Shown: one piece after another, positions 1-12,057 of the stretch
Numbering within the stretch: the stretch's first letter is position 1
How the letters are laid out: every line of letters begins with the position of its first letter
DNA from: Tragulus kanchil
Taxonomy: Eukaryota > Chordata > Mammalia > Artiodactyla > Tragulidae
Direction: 5' to 3'
NCBI GenBank assembly: GCA_022376925.1
Contig: JAIOJX010000032.1
Location: 202,860,939-202,924,938 of the forward strand
Length of the DNA: 64,000 nt
Notes under the pieces: model-generated
Databases searched by the model: none
Told to the model about the DNA's origin: nothing
The model's input: only the letters and a program-made list of their open reading frames with translations
Made by a program: the position numbers and the translations under genes

Positions 1-433
1 TAATGCAAAAATATTAAAATATAATTTTGACTTCCTTAAATGTTTCCCTACTTGAGTACAAATTTTCCTGTCGTTGAATGAGGTGTGTCCCTAGAAAAGC
101 AATGACATCCCATTAGCTGAGGTTATTGATGTTGAGGTTTTGCCAGAATTCTACCTGGATTCAGATCCATGCTCCTTTTGGGACGCACTAAATCTTATTT
201 ATGGTTGCTATAATGTCAAATGCCTCCACAACTCAGAGCAGGTAGTGGTGAAGTCCACTCACTACCCATATATCCACATTACATGCCTTCCAGAAAGCCA
301 GCAGCTGCCTATTAGGTGGTAGAGAGTGCATCCTCCTTTTTTCTTTTCCTTTGTCTCTCAGTTTTGTATATGTCTTCTTTTCTAGGCAAGAACTTAATGA
401 AATTCTGCATTCTTTTTGTATCCTTTCTGTCCC

Positions 434-437
<4 letters not shown>

Positions 438-515
<78 letters not shown>
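438..515. repeat. (TA)n microsatellite
   Basis: About 39 alternating TA units with one C interruption near position 495. Such runs are unstable in replication and error-prone in assembly. Tyr/Ile-rich reading frames across it are products of the repeat and not genes. Confidence 0.97.
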
Positions 516-545
516 GAAACTCATGTAGCTCAGTGAGTTACTCCT

Positions 546-865
546 CATCCCTGGTAGCTCAGTGGTAAAGAGTTCACCTGCCCATACAGGAGACATGGGT
601 TCAATCCTTCATCAGGAAAGATCCCATATGCTGCGGAGCAACTAAGCTGATGAGCCACAACTATGGAGCCTGTGCTCTAGAGCCTCAGAGCCACAGCTAC
701 TGAAGCCTGTGTGCCCCAGAGCCTGAGTTCCACAACAAGAGAAGTCACCACAACAATAAGCCTGCTCACCTCAACTAGAGACTAGCCCCCACTCCCTGCA
801 ACTAGAGAAGAGCCTGTGGCAACAGTGAAAACCCAGAATAGCCAAAATAAAATTTTTTTTAAGAA
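546..865 (+). mobile_element. tRNA-Glu-derived ruminant SINE (CHR-2-like)
   Basis: The head reads like a tRNA (CTGGTAGCTCAGTGGTAAAG) and carries a pol III B-box-like GGTTCAATCC near 599. The tRNA-unrelated body follows and ends in an A/T-rich tail at about 850-865. The full length of about 320 bp fits the long cetartiodactyl tRNA-Glu SINE class. It is not a tRNA gene: the head continues into the SINE body and no cloverleaf is kept. Confidence 0.85.
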
Positions 866-1465
866 ACCCTCATGCATACTAATATAATACCCTACTGAAG
901 GCTGAGTATTGTGGATATCTCATTTGGTTTCCTCTATTTTGCAGTCACATTGTGTAGTGCTGTTTTACTGGCACAGATAAGAAAAATTGAGGCCTAGAAA
1001 GCTTAATTGGCCTCTTCTAGGTCTCACTGTGAATCAGGGTTGTGGCTAGGAGTTGGTCTTTATATAAAGATGCTTGTGGTTGCTCTCCTCCCCATTGCAA
1101 ATGACATGTTAGGCATTTACAGGTCGGGGTAGAGAGTTTATATAGCTCCTTTTAAGATAACTACTCCATCAGTCAATCAACAGATATTTATTGAGCTTGT
1201 TCTCTGAGCCAGGCTCCTGCCACAGTGAAACTCAGAGCCTGGAGAAACCCATGTTGGCTGCAAAGAATAGGGAAAGACACTCCGGGAAGTCATAGCAAGG
1301 AGACTTAACCCATTCAAAGAGGCCAAGAGGCTTCCTGGAGTGGACTTGAAGGAAGATAAACATTCAGAAGTGTGTGGTCAAAAGCATGGCAGGAATGGGG
1401 GTGGGGAGGGCTGTAGGGAAGCTTTGTTCTCAATGACACATTTTAAGAGTTTAGGGCACATATTG

Positions 1466-1676
1466 GTATGACTCCATGGAAAAGACCCTGATGCTGGGAA
1501 AGATTGAAGGCAAAAGGAGAAGAGAGTGGCAGAGAATGAGATGGTAGATAACATAACGGAGCCAATGACCATGAATTTGAGCAAATTCTGAGAGATAGTG
1601 AAGGACAGGGGAGACTGGAGTGCTGTAGTCCATGGGGTCTTAAAGAGTTGGACATGACTTAGCAACTGAACAACAA
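1466..1676 (+). mobile_element. BovB LINE 3'-end fragment (copy at 2599-2809)
   Basis: Plus-strand match to the well-known BovB 3' end: AAGACCCTGATGCTGGGAAA near 1483, followed by the segment that ends in a 'gagttggacatgactt' type terminus near 1655. The fragment is 5'-truncated and non-coding. It sits in tandem duplication 1, so an identical copy lies 1133 bp downstream. Confidence 0.88.
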
Positions 1677-1997
1677 TAGCAGCAAAATTGATATGATAGT
1701 TAAGATCACAGAAAAGAAAGGTTAGAACAAAGAGTATGAAAACCCAAGACACAGAGAGAAGCTAGGCACATGGTGAGTCCTTTATAACATGCCCATTCCC
1801 CTGCTAGAACAGGACCAGTCCTACTCCCCATCAATTCCACCTTCAGGTCGACCTTCTCAGATATTAAAATGCCCCATGCCAGCCATCTCCTGCCTCAGGT
1901 TGGCAGGTGGAGAGAGACTTCCCTGATGAGAAAGAGCAGCACAGATATCTCTCCTACCCTTCCTTTCTTTCTCCCTCCCCTCTTATTGGCATCACCC

Positions 1998-2096
1998 TTC
2001 TTGAGCATCTAATAAGTGCAAGGTACTGTGCGAGGGGCTGAGTTACAACAGTGAGCAAAACCACAAGTTGTCCTTATCCACCAAGAGCCCATGGCC
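1998..2096 (+). mobile_element. L2-like LINE fragment (copy at 3131-3229)
   Basis: This is a diverged match to the L2 3' region (pattern: tgagcatct...gtgcaaggtactgtg...ggctgagttacaacagtgagcaaaac). A second L2-like scrap with TATTTATTGAGC lies at about 1165-1225. Both are ancient and non-functional, and both are repeated by duplication 1. Confidence 0.55.
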
Positions 2097-3425
2097 AGGC
2101 CTGGATGAGATGGTTTGTGAAAATCCTTCTACAGAAGATCTGGGGGCATGGGTTTTGTTTGGTTGGTTGGTTGGTTTGGTTTACTGTGTACTCTCTCAGA
2201 GAACTTAAATACACATAAAACTTGAACTCTTATCCTCCTTTAAACATAATCCTTGGACCTAAGTACTTGTTTAAGAAGTTTCTTCTTATAAAACTACTCC
2301 ATCAGTCAATCAACAGATATTTATTGAGCTTGTTCTCTGAGCCAGGCTCCTGCCACAGTGAAACTCAGAGCCTGGAGAAACCCATGTTGGCTGCAAAGAA
2401 TAGGGAAAGACACTCCGGGAAGTCATAGCAAGGAGACTTAACCCATTCAAAGAGGCCAAGAGGCTTCCTGGAGTGGACTTGAAGGAAGATAAACATTCAG
2501 AAGTGTGTGGTCAAAAGCATGGCAGGAATGGGGGTGGGGAGGGCTGTAGGGAAGCTTTGTTCTCAATGACACATTTTAAGAGTTTAGGGCACATATTGGT
2601 ATGACTCCATGGAAAAGACCCTGATGCTGGGAAAGATTGAAGGCAAAAGGAGAAGAGAGTGGCAGAGAATGAGATGGTAGATAACATAACGGAGCCAATG
2701 ACCATGAATTTGAGCAAATTCTGAGAGATAGTGAAGGACAGGGGAGACTGGAGTGCTGTAGTCCATGGGGTCTTAAAGAGTTGGACATGACTTAGCAACT
2801 GAACAACAATAGCAGCAAAATTGATATGATAGTTAAGATCACAGAAAAGAAAGGTTAGAACAAAGAGTATGAAAACCCAAGACACAGAGAGAAGCTAGGC
2901 ACATGGTGAGTCCTTTATAACATGCCCATTCCCCTGCTAGAACAGGACCAGTCCTACTCCCCATCAATTCCACCTTCAGGTCGACCTTCTCAGATATTAA
3001 AATGCCCCATGCCAGCCATCTCCTGCCTCAGGTTGGCAGGTGGAGAGAGACTTCCCTGATGAGAAAGAGCAGCACAGATATCTCTCCTACCCTTCCTTTC
3101 TTTCTCCCTCCCCTCTTATTGGCATCACCCTTCTTGAGCATCTAATAAGTGCAAGGTACTGTGCGAGGGGCTGAGTTACAACAGTGAGCAAAACCACAAG
3201 TTGTCCTTATCCACCAAGAGCCCATGGCCAGGCCTGGATGAGATGGTTTGTGAAAATCCTTCTACAGAAGATCTGGGGGAATGGGTTTTGTTTGGTTGGT
3301 TGGTTGGTTTGGTTTACTGTGTACTCTCTCAGAGAACTTAAATACACATAAAACTTGAACTCTTATCCTCCTTTAAACATAATCCTTGGACCTAAGTACT
3401 TGTTTAAGAAGTTTCTTCTTATAAA

Positions 3426-3899
3426 GTTTCCATGTATTCCACCTTCAGGGGTTAAGGCCTCATTTGTCAGATAGATAAACACCCACCCTGCATGTGTATT
3501 AAAGAGGCCACTGCATGGAAAACAGATGAGAAAGAAATCTTATCCATCGGGATATCTTATTATCTTCAGAGTGAATCCCAACCCCTGACGACAAACAGAT
3601 AAGGGAGGAGAGAAGCAATGATAAAAGAGAAATCATTGTAATATGTTACTCGGTTTAAGGCCAGGTGGTAAGTTGTGTGTCTACAGTTGTTCCTGGGGTG
3701 GAATTCCTTGATTCCATTTAGAGGCCCTAACACGTGTGGATATGTGTGTGCCCAGTGGTGTGTGCTGCCGTCCTTGGTCCCTGGCGTGTGTGTTGCCCGG
3801 CCTACCAGCACACGGCCCTGCTATGGATGTGGGCAGCATCCGCTATCTCCTGAGCCTATCCATATGCATGTGTGTCTGTATCCCAGCCGCGGTTAGCAT
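3426..3899. other. Non-repeat DNA, no gene recognised
   Basis: I see no repeat family or exon here. The stretch has a G/T-rich segment (about 3730-3800). Short open frames exist, but they lack any recognisable domain or splice context. Confidence 0.5.
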
Positions 3900-4310
3900 C
3901 ATTCATTTCCAAAACCAGCATGCATTCATTTTCATAACTTTTTGTTCCATTACAATATTAATGGGACTATCAATGGGAAAGGACAAGAGAAGCATTTTTA
4001 ATGTTTATCTGACAGTTGCAAATTTCACTTGAGGTTGTTTACTGGGATCTGATTGTTGGCAGAGAGGAGCAGGAGAGGCGGCAAGATTAATGGGATCACA
4101 GGAAGAGGAGATGTATTTATGGGCCTTCTGAACACCATCTAAGGGTAATAAAAAGTCCTGCCGCACCCTTCCCCAAGTGAGACTTAAGAAGTTTTAAGCG
4201 CTGAGAAATGAGGAATTGTTTTAATTAACTTCCATCTAATCCAGGTGGCCTGTTCAAAGTGAATCATGTTGCATTTATGTCTCAGTCTATTAAAAATTAG
4301 ACGGCCCTCT
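3900..4310. promoter_or_regulatory. Candidate conserved non-coding element
   Basis: This repeat-free, AT-rich block contains many TAAT/ATTA cores (for example near 3956, 4088, 4146, 4222, 4290), GATA-like motifs, and an E-box-like CAGGTGG near 4244. Composition and absence of repeats resemble developmental enhancers. No alignment could be run, so conservation is inferred. It could equally be ordinary AT-rich unique DNA. Confidence 0.35.
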
Positions 4311-4804
4311 CCCATCCCCCACCTCGCATCTCTCTCCTTCTCTCTCTTTCTGCCCCCGCCCCCGGTCCCTCTCTGGCCTTGGATTGCTGTCACTCTGGCT
4401 TACCATAATTTTCCCCCTCTTTCTTAACCTCCTGTGCCATCTCAAAGGGTGAGAAGGCCTGGTGAGACCTTTGACCAAAAGGACAGGAGAAAAAGAGAGG
4501 AGGATTCCAGGGAAGGGAGGTGATGCATGGGAGAGAGGGGTTTTGTGTTTCCTCCTGAGCTTTGCTCTCTGCTTCTAGCTGCTTGGGTCTGAAGCAACAT
4601 GGCAAAAGCCCCCCAGATACCCCAAGAACCCTGCGAAAGGCACTTTTGTGGGAGGAAGGTACTGAGAAGCAGAGGAGGACCCATTCCCAGGCCTTCCAGG
4701 AAGAGAGCTGGCTGTGGACAGAGACGTTTCCAGGAATAGGCCCCAGGGACACTGGTTTATTCCTGGGCCTGGCTGAGCCCTCCTTCCTCCCAGGGTCCTC
4801 GGTG

Positions 4805-4995
4805 GGATTGCCAGCTGAAGTATAGAACATCCAGTAAATCGTGGACTTCAGGTAAACCATGAATAGTTTTTAAATGTAAGTATGTCCCAGATATCTCATG
4901 GATCATACTCACAATTTAAAAAAGTATTTGTTGTTTATCTGAAATTCAAATATACCTGGAGTCCTGCACTTTTATTTAAGTTGGGCAACGCTATA
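4805..4995. mobile_element. Palindromic DNA-transposon MITE (MER53-like)
   Basis: The two halves are imperfect inverted repeats. The left end reads GATTGCCAGC and the right end approaches GTTGGGCAACGCTATA. The centre shows the opposed 'aagtatgtccca' and 'ggatcatactcac' pair. This layout matches the MER53-type non-autonomous element of mammals. It encodes nothing. Confidence 0.7.
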
Positions 4996-5174
4996 CGGAG
5001 AGAAGCCCCATCCCATGCAGGTGTTCTGATGCTGTGTTAGGTATATTCAGAATTGAATTGCTGGTTCTTTCATCACTCTGACAGCTGTTTGATCTTTTAA
5101 AAAGGGATAGCAATCACCTATTTCTAGACATATGATAAGAATTAAATTACATTCATTCTGCCAAGTCCTTAGAA

Positions 5175-5384
5175 CAGGGGTGAGCAAGTTTTTTTCTGGG
5201 GAGGACCAGATAGTAAATATTTGAGGCCTTGTAGCCCAGTGGCTCTCTAAGCACAGCTACTTTACTCTGCCCGTGTGCTTACAATACATAAGCACCCAAG
5301 CGTGGCAGTGTTCCAGGAGAGCCTGGGTTACAGAAACAGACAGTGGCCCCCGTTGGCCCAGGGGTTACAGTCTGCTGAGCCTTG
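5175..5384 (+). mobile_element. hAT-type MITE (MER1-like)
   Basis: It begins with a CAGGGGTGAGCAAG terminus, continues with the diagnostic GGACCAGATAGTAAATATTT segment, and ends near a 'tctgctgagccttg' terminus that is the degenerate inverted partner. It is a non-coding ancient DNA transposon. The same family recurs at 26596 and 41950. Confidence 0.75.
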
Positions 5385-5700
5385 ACTTTGAACAGCGCCA
5401 GCACAATGCAGGTGCTTCTGAGTGCTACCCACTGTCTTCATACACTTACTCATTTTCAGGCCAGGACTGATAAGCATTGTGAATTGACCATCACCAAAAA
5501 GCTCTCCTTGCCTCTTAATTGCCTACTGATGCCTGGGATTCTTTTGGTCTAAATAGCTCTGGAAGAAGCCACCCCTTAGGTTTCCCTCCTTAGTTCACTT
5601 ACCAGCCCTCACCAGCATGAGAGAACACAGGCTCTGGCAGCTCTGGGCAAGCGGTTGGTGTTCTCTTTCATTCACCCTCACACAGGAGAACACACTGATT

Positions 5701-6152
5701 GCAGACACATCTTTTATTGCTCTTCACTTTATTGCACTTTGCAGGTCCTGTGTTTCGTACAAATTGAAGGCTTATGGCAGCCGCAGGTCAAGCAAGTCTA
5801 TTGGTGCTAGTTTTCCAACAGCATTTGCTCATTTTGGTAATTCTCAGACTATTTCAAGCAGTTTCATTATTATTACTGATCTAGGATCCGTAATCTTTGA
5901 TGTTATTTTGATCCCCTGAAGGCTCTGATGATGGGTAGCATTTTTTGGCAATAAAGTGTTTCTTAATGGAGGTACATGTATTGTTTCTTTAGACATGATC
6001 TAGAGTAGACAATAAACTACAGGAATATATAAACATTACTTTTATGCAGATGTACTGGGAAAACAAAACATTCACATAGCTCACTTTATTGCTGTATTTA
6101 CTTTATTTCCGTGGTCAGAAACCATGCCCACAACATCTCTGAGGGTCTATAT
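5701..6152. mobile_element. Tigger1-derived DNA-transposon remnant
   Basis: Both ends carry Tigger-type inverted termini built on 'ctttattgc' (left about 5712-5740, right about 6080-6152). The middle keeps the 'tttttggcaataaagtgttt' internal piece near 5943. The transposase region is deleted, leaving a derivative of about 450 bp. Reading frames inside it are remnants. Confidence 0.75.
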
Positions 6153-6159
6153 CTGCCTC

Positions 6160-6260
6160 TTCCAATAAGCAAGCTGAAGTTTGGGGCTCTGAATAACTCA
6201 TTCTGGGCCACACAACCAGTCAGGGCCAAAGTGGGCATTGGATTGAAGTCTCTGGCCTTT
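6160..6260 (+). mobile_element. MIR SINE fragment
   Basis: Diverged match to the MIR core and 3' part (pattern: ggccacacaaccagtcagg, then a 'attggattgaagtct' stretch). Ancient and non-coding. Confidence 0.5.
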
Positions 6261-8559
6261 TGTCCGCGGTTTCTGGCCTAGGGGAGAGCTTGTCAGAGCA
6301 CGGCAGTGCTCAAACCCCCTCAGCTGACCAGTGTTGAAATTCACAGTCATCATGGCCCACTCAGGCTGAAATGGTTTGAATGGGATAGATCTGAGGTGGA
6401 CAGAAAGGAATGAGACAGATGGAGCCAGAGGAAGAAAATGAGCTTAGAAAAATTGGAGGAGAATATTAAAAGAAGTCAGTTTTTCCCAGAGCAGTGCTCC
6501 TTCCCAGCTTCTGATCCCTGAGTGGAGAGGCACCCAGGGCAATTTTCCTCACTTGCCTTCCACCCTCCAGGCATTGTCTGGAAGGCCAGGTCCCTAAGAG
6601 CACAGTGCCAGGTTTTTCTTAAGTTCTCCACCACTGGACTGGGATGTTTGTACCTAGAGTTTCTGTCTCCCTCCTGCTCACCCCTGCTCCCCAGATCACA
6701 CCTGTCTGAAATCAAGAGCACCACGTGAGAACAGAAGCATGCTGCAGGTGTGCCATGCCCCAGCCTCGCCTCCCACATGGACTCTGAACCTGTAGAAGGA
6801 GCGCTGAGCCTCGAGGGGTGTGGGCTCCAGAGTCTGGCCGAGCTGCCAGTGCCCCAACCAGTTGTCAGCCTCTCCCTGCCTGGGTTCTTTCCTTGTGAAC
6901 AGAGGTGAGAATTCACAATTCTGGAGCTATTGGAGGTTATACATGAGTGTACAGGGTCTAACCTACCAGGGAACTCAGAGCAGGAGCCGCAGAGTTGGGT
7001 CTAGACCCTTCTCTCTCTCACTAGAGAGGCCGTGAGAGGGCCGAGGCATCGCCAAACCTGCCAGGAGATGTCTGAGTCCACTGTGTGCCCCCACTCGGCA
7101 ACCCAGCAGAACAGGCAAAGAAGAGTTGGAAATCCCATGGATAGTCCTTCCCTTTGTCACTAAGTGGCTGTATGACCATAATCCAGTCCCCCAGCTTGTG
7201 TCTCAGCCTTTATGTCTATCAGAAGATAATTAGAATATGTTCTCAGGAGACCCTGAGGGGAACAGAGGGGAGGGAGCAAACAGGCTCTGGAATCATACCG
7301 AAAGGTCACAATGAGCTCCATGTCTGACTACACTGTGAGCTTCCACAGCCTTCTCTGTGAAATGGTCATCAGACACGCTGAACTCTCAGGCCATCGCCCG
7401 AGCGAGGTGTGTGAAGGGCTAAGCCCAGCGTGAGAGAGGAGACTCTCAGGACATGTCAGCCACGGTCAGGATTTCCCCCCTCCAGTAGCTGCCAGGCTGC
7501 AGGCTGTGCGTATGGGGTGAACAAAGCCAGGTTCTCTCCTGCAGTCCTCCTCGTTGTGTGACTCTCAGGTGGGCTCCCTTTTCCCCAATCCCACCAAACC
7601 AGCTTGCCCCTGTGGGGCCCTGCTGCAGCTTCCGTCCTTTCCTATTCAGCTCTAACCTATACCTGACAGCAGATACCATCTTCCTCCAGGCCCGGTCCCC
7701 CCTCTCAAAATGCTCCTTTGGTGACCAGGGGATCAGCACCCCTGGAATCAAAGGCCTGCTCAGGGATGTGAGAGACCGCCAGTCAGGGAGGTTCCTGTTT
7801 ACTAAACACTGCACCGTCCCTGCCTTGGCAAGCCTGCTTCCTACCCTAATGGCAGCAAGGAGACCCACACCCAACTCTTCCTACAGATGTCCTACACCTG
7901 TGATGCTTCCCAGACCTCTCTTGACAATGTCATCCTTCCACATCCCATCACACACCACGATGGTCCATAATTTCTTTGCCCAGGTGCTGGTGTCCAAGTC
8001 AGGGTTCCAGTTTTGGTCGATATCCATCTCAGATGAAAATGTGGGGGCATGTTGATGCTCTCCTTATATTTGTGTGCATTCAGTCATGCAAATAGGTATG
8101 CAATTAGATTAAGAATCAAACTCTTAGCATCTACTCTCTATGAAGCAGACCCACTTCTCCTCATTCTCCTCTGGCCTCTGACCTCAGGCTTACTCCCAAA
8201 TAACAAGCCAGAAGGGATGCTGAAATACTGCCCCGCAGGCCCTGGAAATGCCCAGAAGGTGGTCTGCCGAGAGCTCACCCCATCTGCAGCCATTGAGGCC
8301 ACCATATTGGTAGTTTCAGTTGCTGCAGGTGGGAAATGGATGAACAAGAGAGTGTGAGGAGGTTTGGAAGGAACAGGAGGATCCATGTGACACCTGCGAG
8401 AGAGGCAGAGGGAAAAAGGGAGAAGCAAAAGAAACGTATTTTGGAAAGCACTAAAGTTTTGACAGGAGTCTGCCCCCTTCCCTCTCCCTTTCCCATCTGT
8501 TTTGGAGAAATGTAAATGTGCCCGTGTTCCCAGGTGACTGGCCGACGGGTAGCCTCTTT
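6261..8559. other. Unique DNA, no gene recognised
   Basis: This is about 2.3 kb with little repeat content apart from a MIR-like fragment (minus orientation, about 7150-7250). Several open frames of 140-165 codons exist on both strands (for example 7558-8055 plus, 6476-6916 minus). They overlap each other, resemble no known family, and show no promoter or splice structure, so I do not call a gene. Confidence 0.5.
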
Positions 8560-8715
8560 GGAATTCTGCGAACTGGCCATCTGTCGTCCTGTAATAAATG
8601 ATAGCTATAAAAGAAAGTGATCATGGCGCCGATAGGGGGAGAGGCATTTGTTTATATTCTTATAATATGTATCAGATCGAATAGAAATTATCACTTAAAA
8701 TTGACAAATGGAGAG
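8560..8715. promoter_or_regulatory. Candidate conserved non-coding element
   Basis: Compact AT-rich unique block with GATAGC, GTAATAAATGATAG and TGATCATGGCGCCGATAG patterns flanked by GC-richer DNA. There is no repeat signature. A regulatory role is inferred only from composition. Confidence 0.3.
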
Positions 8716-9283
8716 CAGGGTTCTTTGGAGCGGGAGTCAGGGACACAGCAGCAGTGATGGGTCCATGGGCAAACTTTATTTGACCAAGTGTCAGGGACCA
8801 GCACAACCCCAGAGCTTCCCAGAATCACCAGGTCCCTGAGGGTAGGGACCCAGAGTCCAAATTTCTCTAGACGTCTTGGCTGTGCCATTGGTGGATGTGA
8901 CTTGGCGGGTGCGTAAGAGGGTCATCTGTCCCCCGCTGGCTAGGGAAGGAGAAGGGGTGTGTCTCTGAAATCTGCACAAAGCTAGATTAACCTCTTCTGT
9001 GCCTCTGGGGTCAACTTGACCTGTGACGCCTATGTATGCCCCCCAGCAAGTGACTGTCCCCTATTTGATTTTCCTTTTCTAGCCAAGCTTTTCCAGGCTC
9101 AGATGTGAAGCCTGCCAACTGGGTTTCTAACCTGACTTAGCCTTTCTCTTCCACCCTGTCCTTGGTGGAAGCTTGCCTTATTTCTTGCCCTTACAGAGCT
9201 GCATGTTTCCTCCAAGGTCCCTGGGGGCTCACTTCCCTGGCCTGTGGCCCCACATTTCTGGTGCAGCCCACTTCTCCTGCTTC

Positions 9284-11436
9284 CCAGCCCAGCCTAAGGA
9301 AGGGCTCACATCATCCGGAGAGAAGCAACAATGTCGAGTAGCTTGGCTGCATCCTCATCTCCTCCCACTCACACACGCTGGCTAGAGCCTCCAGTCTCTT
9401 CAGCTCTACAGTATGGTCATTTTTTCCAGGTCCTAGAATAATAAAACTTGATGTTTATAGAGTGCCAACAACTTTTTCATACCTTACTGCTGCAGAAATC
9501 GAACCATTGAGAAACGAAGCACCATACTCAGAGGGTTGGAGAGCTCAGGTTTATTATGCCAACGGTCCCAGACGAGCTAGTGCTCAGAAGTTCTGGGCCC
9601 CAGGCTCAGGCTGGGCTCTTCTCTTATAGGATTTACATATGCAGGTACAGTTGGTGATTCCTGATTTAGTACATTAAAATCTGCAGCTACAGAGCGTGGG
9701 AGTTAGTTGTTCAGTGGTTATAGGTAACAAAAACCCATGGAGGCAGGAACAGAGCGTTCTGGGCTCATCAGAACATCTTGCAGTTATGATGGTCTCGGCA
9801 CCACAGGCACACCTCATGGGGGCAAAAAGGACTTTATAGTTATTCATTAGTGCTCAGTTTCCTTCTTCAATACAGATTAGGGAAGGAAGGTTTTATTTCC
9901 TGCCATCTTCCAGCTGGGATAATTGAGCATCAGAGAAGTTACATGACCATGGTGACATACTTAATCCTACTTATTCTTTGCAGTGGAGTTTTACTCCTGA
10001 TTAAGACCTTTAAGGCAATCAGAAATCTTATTTGTTTTTTTTTATAGACAAGCAGTTTATATTTATTATCTCTCCTTTTTAAAAAACTTTTATTTTGCTT
10101 TTAACTTTTACAGAGTTTTGTTGTTTACAGATAAGTATGTTCTCAGGTTAGTCATATGTATATCCCCCCCTCCCCACCCCTCCAGACTGTCATACAACAC
10201 CCGTGCAGGATCCCCTTTTCTCACAGAGCAATGACTAGAGCTATTTTCTTCACATATGATAGTACAAGCCTTCATGCTACTTCCTTTACGCCTTTCACCC
10301 ACTGTTCCTTCCCCATGATGTCCATATGTCCACTGTCCATGTCTGTCTTTCCGTCGCTTCCCAGCCCAGCCTAAGGAAGGGCTCACACATCCGGAGAGAA
10401 GCAACAATGTCGAGTAGCTTGGCTGCATCCTCATCTCCTCCCACTCACACACGCTGGCTAGAGCCTCCAGTCTCTTCAGCTCTACAGTATGGTCATTTTT
10501 TCCAGGTCCTAGAATAATAAAACTTGATGTTTATAGAGTGCCAACAACTTTTTCATACCTTACTGCTGCAGAAATCGAACCATTGAGAAACGAAGCACCA
10601 TACTCAGAGGGTTGGAGAGCTCAGGTTTATTATGCCAACGGTCCCAGACGAGCTAGTGCTCAGAAGTTCTGGGCCCCAGGCTCAGGCTGGGCTCTTCTCT
10701 TATAGGATTTACATATGCAGGTACAGTTGGTGATTCCTGATTTAGTACATTAAAATCTGCAGCTACAGAGCGTGGGAGTTAGTTGTTCAGTGGTTATAGG
10801 TAACAAAAACCCATGGAGGCAGGAACAGAGCGTTCTGGGCTCATCAGAACATCTTGCAGTTATGATGGTCTCGGCACCACAGGCACACCTCATGGGGGCA
10901 AAAAGGACTTTATAGTTATTCATTAGTGCTCAGTTTCCTTCTTCAATACAGATTAGGGAAGGAAGGTTTTATTTCCTGCCATCTTCCAGCTGGGATAATT
11001 GAGCATCAGAGAAGTTACATGACCATGGTGACATACTTAATCCTACTTATTCTTTGCAGTGGAGTTTTACTCCTGATTAAGACCTTTAAGGCAATCAGAA
11101 ATCTTATTTGTTTTTTTTTATAGACAAGCAGTTTATATTTATTATCTCCCCTTTTTAAAAAACTTTTATTTTGCTTTTAACTTTTACAGAGTTTTGTTGT
11201 TTACAGATATGTATGTTCCCAGATTAGTCATATGTATATCCCCCCCCCCCCACCCCTCCAGACTGTCATACAACACCCGTGCAGGATCCCCTTTTCTCAC
11301 AGAGCAATGACTAGAGCTATTTTCTTCACATATGATAGTACAAGCCTTCATGCTACTTCCTTTACGCCTTTCACCCACTGTTCCTTCCCCATGATGTCCA
11401 TATGTCCACTGTCCATGTCTGTCTTTCCGTCGCTTC
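9284..11436. repeat. Tandem duplication 2 (unit about 1077 bp)
   Basis: Copy A is 9284-10360 and copy B is 10361-11436. A 5-bp microhomology (GCTTC) lies at the join. Copy B lacks one base about 25 bp past the join. Copy A differs from B at several places in 10067-10180, including the length of a C run. The unit contains a whole LTR and the tail of an L1, and the L1 continues only from copy B. It is probably a false duplication. Confidence 0.92.
9491..9869 (-). mobile_element. Solo LTR of a ruminant endogenous retrovirus (copy at about 10567-10945)
   Basis: Read on the minus strand the element starts TGAAGAAGGAAACTGAGCAC and ends in TCGATTTCTGCA, which gives canonical TG...CA ends over about 380 bp. 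A TTTATT near 9549 on the plus strand would be the polyadenylation signal. No internal retroviral genes or second LTR are present. I could not define a clean target-site duplication. Confidence 0.65.
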
Positions 11437-11977
11437 ACTGCATGTGCCATCATCACCATCCTACTAGATTCCATATATATGTGTTAGTATATTGTACTTG
11501 TCATTCTCTTTCTGACTAACTTCACATTTTATGATAGGTTCTAGAGCCAGCCACCTCATTAGGGCTGATTCTTCTGCATTTCTTTTGACAGTTGTGTAGT
11601 ATTCCATTGTATATATGTACTAGAGCTTTTGGATCCATTCGTTCATCGATGGACATCTAGGTTGCTTCCATGTTCTAGCTATTGTATAGAGAGCTGCAGT
11701 GAACATTGGTGTACAGGTGCTTCTTTCAGATTTAATTTCATCAGGGTATAAGCCTAAAAGTGGGATTGCTGGGTCGTATGGTGCTTCTATTTTTAGTTTT
11801 TTAAGAAATCTCCATACTGTCTTCCACAGAGGCTGTATCAATTTACATTCCCGCCAGCAATGCAGGAGTGTTCCCTTTTCTCCCCACCGTCTCCAGCATT
11901 TATTGTCTGTCAATTTGTGGATGGTGGCCGTTCTGACAGGTGTGAGGTGATGTCTCATTGTAGTTTTGATTTGCATC
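11160..11977 (-). mobile_element. 5'-truncated L1 LINE: 3'UTR and ORF2 C-terminus
   Basis: Minus-strand translation of 11620-11976 gives the L1 ORF2p carboxy-terminus, including [15 protein letters not shown] and [12 protein letters not shown]. The lower-coordinate part is L1 3'UTR with a C-rich run near 11240. It is truncated at 11977, with the reverse transcriptase and endonuclease domains absent. The first 280 bp are repeated in copy A at about 10083-10360. It has no coding capacity. Confidence 0.88.
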
Positions 11978-12057
11978 AGGTCTTTTCCAATCAGTTGGTT
12001 CTTTGCATCAGGTAGCCAAAGTATTGGAGCTTCATCTTCAACATGGATCCTTGATTA
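11978..12057 (-). mobile_element. BovB internal fragment abutting the L1
   Basis: Antisense BovB 3' region (AGGTCTTTTCCAATCAGTTG, then GCCAAAGTATTGGAGCTTCA). It starts exactly where the L1 ORF2 match stops, with no intervening DNA. Confidence 0.75.

Larger units (their letters stand above)
1160..3425. repeat. Tandem duplication 1 (unit about 1133 bp)
   Basis: Copy A is 1160-2292 and copy B is 2293-3425. The copies abut with 1 bp of ambiguity. I noticed one substitution between them (C at 2147, A at 3280). The unit contains L2-like fragments, a BovB 3' fragment and non-repeat DNA, and its ends match no transposon boundary. It is probably an assembly duplicate; the correct locus would hold the unit once. 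Confidence 0.93.

Noticed and set aside
312..596. Tyr/Ile repeat proteins
   Set aside because: Translation of the (TA)n run in several frames.
546..620. tRNA-Glu gene
   Set aside because: The tRNA-like head is followed by SINE body and tail, and the same holds for all other tRNA-like heads in the window. No intact cloverleaf with a terminator was seen.
1160..3425. Recent biological tandem amplification as the source of the 1.1-kb duplicates
   Set aside because: Twelve unrelated units of similar size, join-clustered differences and unit ends inside unrelated transposons fit assembly error far better. Kept as an alternative only if spanning reads exist.
9284..11436. CRISPR-like or satellite array
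   Set aside because: Only two long copies occur per locus with no short repeat/spacer structure, and the DNA is mammalian.
11620..11976. 118-codon minus-strand frame as a gene
   Set aside because: It is the C-terminal piece of L1 ORF2p in a 5'-truncated L1.
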